A stretch of 64,000 nucleotides of DNA, from positions 50,468,501-50,532,500 of the forward strand of contig CM032232.1 in NCBI GenBank assembly GCA_019009955.1, written 5' to 3'. Made by a program: the position numbers and the translations under genes. Source of the stretch: Riptortus pedestris. Lineage: Eukaryota; Arthropoda; Insecta; Hemiptera; Alydidae. This document shows, piece by piece, positions 55,447 through 63,175 of the stretch; the first letter of the stretch is position 1; every line of letters starts with the position of its first letter. The notes under the pieces were generated by a model. That model saw only the letters and a program-made list of their open reading frames with translations, searched no databases and had not been told where the DNA came from.

Positions 55447-57163
55447 CTACAACAGAAGGAATGTCTTCGTTCACAACCTTTGTTTTCCTTCCTTTATAAA
55501 CTTTCCTGAGCCGTTGCAGATTGTCTTTATGTAATTTAATTTCTTTGTTTTTATCTTTGAGTTTAACAACAGGTTTGTAAGGGTTTTCGGATTTTAACCT
55601 AGTCCTAATCTTTGCGTATGTTTTTTCTGGTATTTCGGGGTCTTCTCTATTTTTGTTCAATTTGTTGGTCCGTTCAAGTTTTTCCTTGTCTATAGTTTCT
55701 TTAATAATGGATTGTACAAGTTTGAGTCTGTCATGGTACTGTTCGACTAGTCGTTCTTTTATCGCAGCGTCAGTGGAAGCGGGAGTACGGTGATTGGGCC
55801 CGAATGTGATTTCATTCGGTGTCAGTTTAAGTTTTTGGTGGAGCGTGTTGTTGTATGCTATGACAGTTAATTTTAGTTTTCGCGTCAGTGTTTCCTTTGG
55901 TTCCTGAGCGGTGACGCTTCGTAAAATTTCTACCATAGTGGAATGTATTCTGTTTAAAAGTCCTAGTGAGTTAGGATGGTTTGGTGTAGTGTAGTACGGT
56001 TCGATTCCTTGCGTTTCAAGAAAGTTTTGAATGAGAGAATTTTTAAATTCTTTTCCATTGTCCATTTTAATGCGGGTGGGTGTAGGGTACGTTTCCAAAT
56101 AGTCTGTTAGTACTTGAAGAACATTAGTTGCGTTCAATGTGGAAGTGAGTCTTGCAAAAAGTTTTTTTGAAAATGTGTCAACAAGGGTTATTATGTATTT
56201 TTGTTCGTAATGTAATGTATCCATCATGAGTTCTTCAAATGGTCTGTCGGGTGTATCATATTTGCGTTCGTGATAGTAGGGCTCGTTTTGTCGTTGTGGC
56301 GGTTCATAGTATCTTGGAGATTGTCGAGGTCGATGATAATCGTCCCGTTTTTGTTGGTACCGTAAGGGCTTGCTATGGTTGTGGTCCGTTCTGTGACGAG
56401 GGTTATAGAGTCTGTCCACTATGTGTGATGCTTCGTTTTGCAATGCGTTCCTGATATCGTCTAGTGATGTTAATGCTATGTGTTTCAGGAAGTCGCAAAG
56501 TTCTGGGTGGAATTTTGTCGTGATATAGTGGTTAATCTCCATGTCTTTGTACTTTATGTAGTCTGTGGCGTTAAAGTCTGTTTCAAGTTTTACTCTGGAG
56601 AATATTAGTGCTCTGATACTAGCGATTCTGTCGATAAAATGAAGAGGGTGTTCTTTATAGTAGGGTCTTGTATTAAAGAGCTCAGTGGATAACTGTTCTA
56701 TTGTTCGCGAATCTTTAAAACTTCTTTTTAAATAGTCGATGAGGTCTGGGATAGAATTGAAATCATTGGTCAGTAAACAATGTCTAGCATTGCCCGTTAA
56801 TTTAGATTTTACTTTTGTTAATAATCTGGCATGGTTGTGTTCCGATAGGGTATTTGTGTCGCCACAGGTGGTTTCATAAACGTCTAGGACAGCTTTTGAA
56901 AAGTAAATTAAATCCTCGGGGTTACCATCATAGGTGGGGATGTGGTCGTAGTCGTCCTTTGTTATGGCGTAAGTCGAAGTCATTGCGCTTTGTGTGTATT
57001 GGATGTCGTTTAGAGCGTCTGAAAGTTCTTGGACTGAAATGTCTCTGTGTTTAAGAAGTCTGTCTTGTAGTGGCATATAAATTTGATAACAAGATAAAAT
57101 AGAATGAAAAAAATATTTTATATAAGTATAATATAGGAATATATACGAAGAAAGAGTATACAA
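55370..57163 (-). CDS. gag-int: Errantivirus Gag fused in frame to integrase core (pol deleted)
   Basis: 597 codons. ATG at residue 30 (57076) is the likelier start, since residues 1-29 are an AT-rich hydrophobic run. Residues 60-250 resemble errantivirus Gag (GNPEDLIYFSKAVLD, SIPDLIDYLKRSF, DRIASIRALI). 255-300 is an Arg/His/Tyr-rich nucleic-acid-binding-like tail without CCHC knuckles. From about 308 (RPFEELMMD) the integrase core begins, with Asp315 and Asp368 (KMDNGKEF) present. The catalytic Glu expected in the GxxER(I/V)HST motif is Asn404 (GLLNRIHST), at the right DD35E spacing. A basic C-terminal domain follows. Protease, RT, RNase H and the HHCC zinc domain are deleted, yet the frame is kept. 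The enzyme part should be inactive. Confidence 0.85.
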   Translation of the reverse strand: MYTLSSYIFLYYTYIKYFFHSILSCYQIYMPLQDRLLKHRDISVQELSDALNDIQYTQSAMTSTYAITKDDYDHIPTYDGNPEDLIYFSKAVLDVYETTCGDTNTLSEHNHARLLTKVKSKLTGNARHCLLTNDFNSIPDLIDYLKRSFKDSRTIEQLSTELFNTRPYYKEHPLHFIDRIASIRALIFSRVKLETDFNATDYIKYKDMEINHYITTKFHPELCDFLKHIALTSLDDIRNALQNEASHIVDRLYNPRHRTDHNHSKPLRYQQKRDDYHRPRQSPRYYEPPQRQNEPYYHERKYDTPDRPFEELMMDTLHYEQKYIITLVDTFSKKLFARLTSTLNATNVLQVLTDYLETYPTPTRIKMDNGKEFKNSLIQNFLETQGIEPYYTTPNHPNSLGLLNRIHSTMVEILRSVTAQEPKETLTRKLKLTVIAYNNTLHQKLKLTPNEITFGPNHRTPASTDAAIKERLVEQYHDRLKLVQSIIKETIDKEKLERTNKLNKNREDPEIPEKTYAKIRTRLKSENPYKPVVKLKDKNKEIKLHKDNLQRLRKVYKGRKTKVVNEDIPSVVDDDTDMVHDPSAPQDDDSDGTVSSD

Positions 57164-57533
57164 AAAAATGTAAATAAAATAAAAAGAATATATATATGAA
57201 AAATTGAAATAGCAATATTAAGTCAATCTATATGTATATATAAATATAATAAAAAAAAAAATTGAATTTTAATTATTAGGAAAAATATTAAAAAAAAATT
57301 TTAAGGAAAATTACAAGTATATATATATAAATATGTTCTTAAAATTATGATCAAAGTGTCTGGCTCAGTACCTCAAGTCCTCTTGAAGCAGCAACTGGCG
57401 AAGTATAGAAGGGTGGTGATCCGCAATGTGTATAAAAATACACCTGTTGTGAAGTCCGCTCTGGAATCTTCGTTTCGAAGCGGCGTCAGTCTTGAATAGC
57501 TGGGCTTGTAGCTTCTACTTATCAACAGTGCGG
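57164..57533 (-). other. Errantivirus untranslated leader
   Basis: AT-rich sequence with TA runs between the primer site and the gag frame. It includes a GAAGCAGC / GCTTCGAAACG stretch near 57385-57480. No open frame. Packaging and splice-donor signals are expected here, but none can be assigned. Confidence 0.6.
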
Positions 57534-57553
57534 GTCCCTAAGTCCGGGCGCCA
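57534..57553 (-). other. Errantivirus primer-binding site
   Basis: On the minus strand TGGCGCCCGGACTTAGGGAC follows the 5' LTR, overlapping its last base as is usual in the group. TGGCGCCCG fits the 3' end of tRNA-Lys; the later positions match less well, so the tRNA assignment is tentative. Confidence 0.75.
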
Positions 57554-57763
57554 ATTAAATACTTCGCACTTACTTACTTCAAAAAAAAACTTTATTGGTA
57601 TGAACCAGAAATAATTACAGAATCAAAGATCAGACTAACATGGAGACGGTAGATACAATAATGAGGAGTGGGAAGGAAAGGATCAGGTATTTATACTAGT
57701 TGACTGCTAAACTGCTGAGGTAGTGTCTGGTCCCGTGGGAGCGGAGCTTCTTCTGCTATAACT
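57553..57763 (-). repeat. Errantivirus 5' LTR
   Basis: Same length and sequence as the 3' LTR except for one base. It carries TATAAATA at 57688-57695 on the minus strand. GAC follows directly in the interrupted HINE. Confidence 0.9.
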
Positions 57764-57852
57764 GACGCATAGTAACGGAGATATTTCGAATTTTCGAAAT
57801 TCCACATCTAAAGACCCCCCCCCCTCACACTCCTTTCCAATGGTCCGATTTC
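57764..57852 (-). mobile_element. HINE-like element, continuation right of the errantivirus
   Basis: GACGCATAGTAACGGAGATA to AATGGTCCGATTTC continues the copy from 53157-53632 exactly where the family sequence was broken. It then stops before the usual GTTTGGTAACG block and a short (TA)n tract follows. Confidence 0.8.
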
Positions 57853-58000
57853 TTTATATATATATATATATATATATAAATATATGTATACACACTTTAT
57901 AATTTCACCAGTTTTACCAAATATTCGTGTTCTCTTTATCGCCTCATCAGGAACAAATATAATATTTTTTCTTTCTTACTCTTACATATGTGAATGTGTC

Positions 58001-58122
58001 TTTTAGCAGATTTCCCATAAGGAAAATCAGCTATTGAGGTTGTAATCATGACGCGATTTTCCAAAAATTACTTCAAATGTCCATCGATCCAACCCAGGAG
58101 ATGACGGAAAATAGGTCTGTTC

Positions 58123-58174
<52 letters not shown>

Positions 58175-58613
58175 CTGTTACCGCTCTAGCGGTCGCAATT
58201 TTTCTTTAATCGTTACCAAACTCGATATTTAGTCGTTTTATGTAAAAAGAAAGATCAAGTTCGTTAACGGCTGAAATCAGATCAGTGGGAGGGGGGGTTT
58301 AAAGAGGAGGATTTTCGAAAATTCGAAATATCTCCGTTACTATACGTCGGATCGAAAAATTGTACAGAATCAATCTTATTGCACATAACATTTATTATAA
58401 ATATTATTATATACAATTTTTCTCTATCTTGAATATTAACCGAGATATCTGCATTTTTATTTTATCGGGGCGCCTAACGGAAGAGTTACTTTCCCGCCTA
58501 AGACTAGTTCTGCCATTTCCTTGACTGGCTCAGCTCTCGTGAAATTTCTCTATTGTAAAACTTCACGTGGGAAATCTGCTTAGTTTACGCTGCCCCTGCG
58601 TGACGGACTTTTT
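58001..58613 (+). mobile_element. HINE-like element, full length, well preserved
   Basis: TTTTAGCAGATTTCCC, palindrome with a single change (CCCATAAGGAAAATC), (TA)n at about 58129-58170, GGGAGGGGGGG, AACCGAGATATCTGC, AACTTCACGTGGGAAATC, TTTACGCTGCCCCTGCGTG and GACGGACTTTTT. Its 613 bp are a good measure of the main subfamily. Confidence 0.85.
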
Positions 58614-58619
58614 ATTTTA

Positions 58620-58797
58620 TATAGTATGGTGCTTCTTTACTTTTCCGAGATCTAAACATTATCCAAAAGAAACGTCTACAACAGTATTCTAAAAATATAG
58701 AAAAAATAGGCGATGGGAGATCACTCACTGACCGTGCCCTTAAACTCAGAGACAAACTTGATTTAGATAATGTTAAGATAGTAGAAAGGAAAAAATA
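58620..58797 (+). pseudogene. Open C-terminal reading frame of unknown origin
   Basis: Directly after the HINE end one plus frame runs about 58 codons (LLFRDLNIIQKKRLQQYSK, then IGDGRSLTDRALKLRDKLD, ending IVERKK and a stop). It has no ATG at its start and the composition looks protein-like, with charged and hydrophobic residues well mixed. I do not recognise it. It may be the last exon or C-terminal scrap of a transposon protein cut by the HINE insertion. Confidence 0.35.
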
Positions 58798-59849
58798 ACA
58801 CAAAAATTAAAAGAAATATTCACATATTTTAAAATACAAAAAAAAGCGGTCAGCTAAAAAAACAAAATTTGATATTTAAACAATATATGTTTTAGTATCT
58901 TATTAAAAAAATAACTTTCAAAGTTCGCCTTTAATTTTTTTAGAATAGATGAACTATTTTCATTCATTGTCGAAATTTCCTCAGGGAATTTTCAAAATTA
59001 AAAAAAAAAAAAAATTACAACAGAATCGAGCGTTTAATAAAGTGTGATGTTAATAAAATAATAATTTTCCCAAGGTCATGGGGTCGTTTTTATACTTTCT
59101 TTCAGAGAGATGACCCACAGAAGTTATTGCAACCGAAAGCAACATTGCAAGTGCTTGACAAGGAGCTGTTTGTATGTTTATAAGCTCAATACCCTATAAA
59201 ATACAAATTAAGCGCGAATATTTGTATTTATTCCAGTAAACACATGCACTTACAAGTGTGTTTCTTGTGTGAGCCAAGGGACAGGGGACGAGCTCCTTAG
59301 CATTGGACTTATGTCTTCCTGTTATCCCAAAAAATATTACGTGTTAAAAATATGTTTACAATTTTTGTAATGCCTAATTAAACTTCTTTCTGGAATAGTT
59401 CTATAAATCCTTCAGGTTAATTTAGAGTTAAATGCTCCTTTTGGTACCAAGGCATTTGCTTATATTTTGTTTATAGTTATAAGAAGAAATGGACTAATGA
59501 AGGAACAAGATTTTCCATTTTAATCAATAAATAAGGGCAAAGTTAGTTTGGAATAAAAAGTTGTGGTTAATCGCCGTCCTGGGGAAGTCTCGCCTCTTTC
59601 CCAAAGTAATTTAGTTCTTGTTATTATAACGACTTCCTAATAGACTAATTATGGCGGAGATTGTTCCCGGAAGTGTAAAACTATTGAGCGAGGCCATCAA
59701 CGTTAAAGTTTCTAGAGCCCTGTTTCGATAATTTCATTTATAAAGGTTATAATTAAGTACTAATATTTAATTTCACCGGACATAGGCAAATGGGTTTACA
59801 TTTAAAACTGCCAAACTAAATAGTGTTAAGAAAATTAAACTCTGTGGCT
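58798..59849. other. AT-rich spacer
   Basis: No gene recognised. A 26-codon ATG frame at 59651-59731 (MAEIVPGSVKLLSEA...) lies in a less AT-rich patch. It is too short to call. Confidence 0.4.
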
Positions 59850-60730
59850 GGTTGAACATTTAATACAAGGGTGCCCTCTGTCACCTAACCAGTTCAATAT
59901 GTTCATTGATGAGGCATAATGCAAATGAATGAAATAACTGAAGGTATACAGACTAACGAGGAATTCATTCATTGCAAAAGATTTGTAGGCGACATTTCAC
60001 TGATGATGAAGTCCGTAGAGTTGAATAGAATACTCCAAGACGTAAAGGGTGCTCTATATCAGGTATAGTAGAGATAAACCAACATAAAACAAGTCTTGAT
60101 ACTAGAGAAGAAACAAAGCCAAGTAAATATAAGTATTAGAATTGCAAATATTACACATGAAGAAGTGAAGGAGTTTTACTAACTAGGAAGCATAATCCCT
60201 GAAGAAAAAGATCGTAGAACAGAAGTCGATATAAGAATAGCACCTGCTAAATAAGCCATCCAGAGCAAAAGGAGTATCTTAACTAACAAGCTTCTAAGTA
60301 TGTGTACCAATGAAATGTTTGCTATGTCATTCATTGGGGCTGTATTCATTGACGGGAAGTGAAAGAAGGACTCTTCACAAAAGGGAATAAAATCGATTGG
60401 AAGAAATGAAAATGTGAATTTACCACAGAATCACCAGAACATGTTGGACTCCAAAAATCCAACGCATGAGGTAAGTGAAAATAAAGCCTTATCAAAATTC
60501 ACAGAAAAAGGAGAGTGAAACTTCTTGGGCATACCATGAGATACAGCGGTTATAGCACAAATATATTTGAAGGTACATACGGGAAGAGGTAAGCCTAGAG
60601 AATCATTTTTGAAGACCTATGCCATCTTAGGGACTACGGTGGGTGAGGTTGTACGAAAAGAGCAGCTTCCGAAAGAACTAAAAGACTGTTTACATCTTCA
60701 AAGAAACATCGTTAGATCATGATGCTTGTT
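59850..60730 (+). pseudogene. Decayed LINE reverse transcriptase, C-terminal part
   Basis: In changing plus frames one can read QGCPLSPNQFNMFIDEA (RT motif 4), then EEFIHCKRFVGDISLMMKS, where the catalytic FADD has become FVGD, then ILQDVKGAL. The later stretch has ...CKYYT-type text, a lost EFxYLGS block, FLGIP, GRGKPRESFLKTYAIL and RKEQLPKELKD near the end. This order fits the C-terminal half of CR1/RTE-like LINE polyproteins common in insects. Many stops and frameshifts mean it is long dead. The 5' part is absent. Confidence 0.7.
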
Positions 60731-61036
60731 AATTTAAATATCTGTGAAAAATGGCATGGATATATTATCATACAACAAAAGAGAATTATTGAAGGAACGA
60801 TGCTCATGTAGTCAGTTTACAGTTACTCATTCCTCTGGTGTTTGTCTTGACGTATATAGAAGTCCACCATTTTGGACACTAGCAGTGGTTGTCAACTGAT
60901 CTCATAAAACCCGTTAAACCGTAGAGGCATAATCTATGCTAAGACTTTACAAGTAATCCTTCCAATAAAATCAATAAAATTAAAAATAAAATAAAAAAAC
61001 ATACACTTATTTAAAATTAAGGAAAAAATATTAAAC
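60731..61036. other. Spacer
   Basis: No gene or repeat recognised. AAAATAAAATAAAAAAAC near 60981 could be the old tail of the LINE remnant. Confidence 0.35.
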
Positions 61037-61460
61037 AAAAAAGTCCGTCACGCAGGGGCTGCGTAAACTAAGCAGATGTCCCACGTGAAGTTTTACATTA
61101 GAGAAATTTCACGAGAGCCGAGCCATTCAAGGAAAAAGCCGAACTAGCTTTTGGCGGGAAAGTAACTCTCGTCCGTTAGGCGCTCAGATTTAATTAAAAT
61201 GCAAATATCTCGGTTAATATTCAAGATAGAGAAAAAATGTATATAACAATATTTATAGTAAATGTAATTTGCAATTAGATTGCTTCTGTAACATTTTTCA
61301 ATCCCACGTATAGTAACGGAGATATTTAGAATTTTCGAAAATCCTCCTCTTTAAAGCCCCCTTCCCACTGGTCCGATTTCAGCCGTTAACGAACATGATC
61401 TTTCTTTTTACATAAAACGACTAAATATCGAGTTTGGTACCAATTAAACAAAAATTGTGC
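61037..61460 (-). mobile_element. HINE-like element, inverted, truncated before (TA)n
   Basis: AAAAAGTCCGTCACGCAGGGG, intact hairpin, AAGCAGATGTCCC, GCCGAACTAGCTTTTGGCGGG, and GAGTTTGGTACCAATTAAAC at the right edge. The part beyond the (TA)n position is replaced by unrelated sequence. Confidence 0.75.
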
Positions 61461-61639
61461 CTCCAACCAAGAGATTTATGAACAATGGGGGGTTGATCCT
61501 AGTGTTTGGACCAGCTAACATTTCCATTTAACATTACTTATTTAGGTAAATGAGTGGATTTCAAAATGTCTTCACCATATGCTCGTTTCTGTAAGTAAAT
61601 CTTAAGGGGCCTACCTATTTACATTGTATTCATTCAGAA

Positions 61640-61690
61640 AACTTACTGCAAATGTTCGTCGATCCTACCCAGGAGATGATATACATCTCG
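61640..61690 (+). mobile_element. Short HINE scrap
   Basis: AAATGTTCGTCGATCCTACC and AGGAGATGAT only. Confidence 0.5.
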
Positions 61691-61869
61691 AAAACTTGAA
61701 GTTTGCTGTTTCTATAATAAACATTTAAGCATTTCTAGTAAAATTATAGATGAAATGTAGATTAAAGGCTGAAATGGAAGCAAGAGGCGACAAAATATCT
61801 CCTCATCGAAATATCTCTTATTGTTATATAACCATTGTTAATATAAAAATTGTATTTATGGCATACATT

Positions 61870-62020
61870 TTTAGCAGATTTCCCTTAAGGGAAATCAGCT
61901 ATTGAGGTTGTACTCATGACGGAATTTTCGAATTTTTTCTTCAAATGTCCATCGATCCTACCTAATAGATGACGAAAATGAGGTCCGTTCAAAACTGTAT
62001 ATATATATATATTCTTCTTT
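61870..62020 (+). mobile_element. HINE 5'-end fragment
   Basis: TTTTTAGCAGATTTCCC with a perfect palindrome, GTACTCATGACGG, TCCATCGATCCTACC, GTCCGTTCAAAACTG and a brief (TA)n. Nothing of the 3' half follows. Confidence 0.75.
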
Positions 62021-62449
62021 GACTTACTTAGATTTGTAATTTCTTTAATTAGTTTTATCATTTCTGTATTTCAGTCTTAAATCCATCATGGTAGTGCTTA
62101 TTTAGTAGTATGTCTTAAATTTGTTATAGTTTTTAGGAAATTAGATTATTAGTGTATATGTACTACTAATTTTTGGAACCATTAAAATAATATATATGTT
62201 TAATGCAAGGACAGACTAATTAATAATTAATTCCATCTTTTCCTTAGTACATTAAAATTATATTTTTAAATAATATAATGTGATTATAAAAAAAAATTAT
62301 ACTTTCTTAAAATATTGTCATTAGAGATACAAAATCACTTATACGGATAGAGAAAATACGTATATAAAAATAGTAGTATATCTATTTACTTGTTTCTCTA
62401 ATTCTATTATACTCGTATACCACCATGTCATCACGTTTCATGATATATT

Positions 62450-62760
62450 TGCTTATTGTTAAAATATTTTAATCCGACTTATAATCACGGGGATATTCCG
62501 ATTTTTGTTTATCGCCCTTTCTCATGGGAGGAACTTGGTTTTAAATAAACATTAAATATCGAATTTAGTAACACGAATTTTGACCACTAGAGTGTTAATA
62601 TACAAATATACATATGCAGTATAGACATATATGTATAGTTTTGAATGGGCCTCATTTTCTTCCTAACTATGATCTATGGAAGATTGAAGTCATTTTTTGA
62701 AATTCCATCTTGCATATAACCTCAATGAGTGATAAACCTTTTTAGAAATCTCCTAATAAT
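62450..62760 (-). mobile_element. Decayed HINE-like copy, inverted
   Basis: AATCCGACTTATAATCACGG, TTAAATATCGAATTTAGTAAC, GACCACTAGAGTG, ATGGGCCTCATTTTC and AACCTCAATGAGTG retain the order of an inverted copy. Both ends are eroded. It is the closest transposon to the gene at 63176. Confidence 0.55.
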
Positions 62761-63123
62761 AATTGCTAAATCTATTTTAAGAGAGGTTTACAAAATTGAT
62801 TAGGGCCATCGCCATAGCTCACATGGTGAACCCAAGCCCTCATGGTTCTAGAAAAAAAATTGTTGCATGCAACACTGTTGCCAGATCAGTACATTGTTGC
62901 GAGATTGTTACATTGTCGTCATTACAGAGTAAGTGATCAGTTACACTATTATTAAGGAGGAGGCTGATTAAGAAGAGACAAAACACATGGTCATGGAATT
63001 AACGTATCACAAAGGCCTTAAGATACATGTGGCAAAAATGGAGCTTTTGTTATAGCTATTTTGAAATGCACTTACAATGTCCATAGTCCATTTCAATAGA
63101 AAATCTTTAAGGACACGGAGATG

Positions 63124-63158
63124 TATATAACGGGATAGGTTCTTGGGAGAGGCAGTTA
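63124..63158 (+). promoter_or_regulatory. TATA box and initiator of the repeat-protein gene
   Basis: TATATAA at 63124-63130 and CAGTT at 63153-63157 (A at 63154 as start point) are separated by 30 bp, the usual arthropod TATA-to-start distance. TCAGT-like initiators are typical of arthropod genes. This start predicts a 22-nt 5' UTR before the ATG at 63176. Inferred from spacing and motif, not measured. Confidence 0.6.
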
Positions 63159-63175
63159 GTTCATTTCGAGACGAC

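Larger units (their letters stand above)
53633..57763 (-). mobile_element. Errantivirus (gypsy-type endogenous retrovirus) with internal pol deletion
   Basis: The element is about 4.13 kb on the minus strand: 5' LTR, tRNA primer site, leader, gag fused to the integrase core, env, polypurine tract, 3' LTR. Protease, reverse transcriptase and RNase H are absent, whereas a complete errantivirus is around 7 kb or more. AGTTA at the LTR start and a TAAT end are typical of this group. The flanking HINE reads straight through if the element is removed, with GAC (or TGAC/CGAC) duplicated. Near-identical LTRs mean recent insertion, so it was probably mobilised by proteins from a complete relative. Confidence 0.9.

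Noticed and set aside
56239..57054. Plus-strand frames of 71 and 79 codons
   Set aside because: They are antisense shadows of the errantivirus gag-integrase frame.
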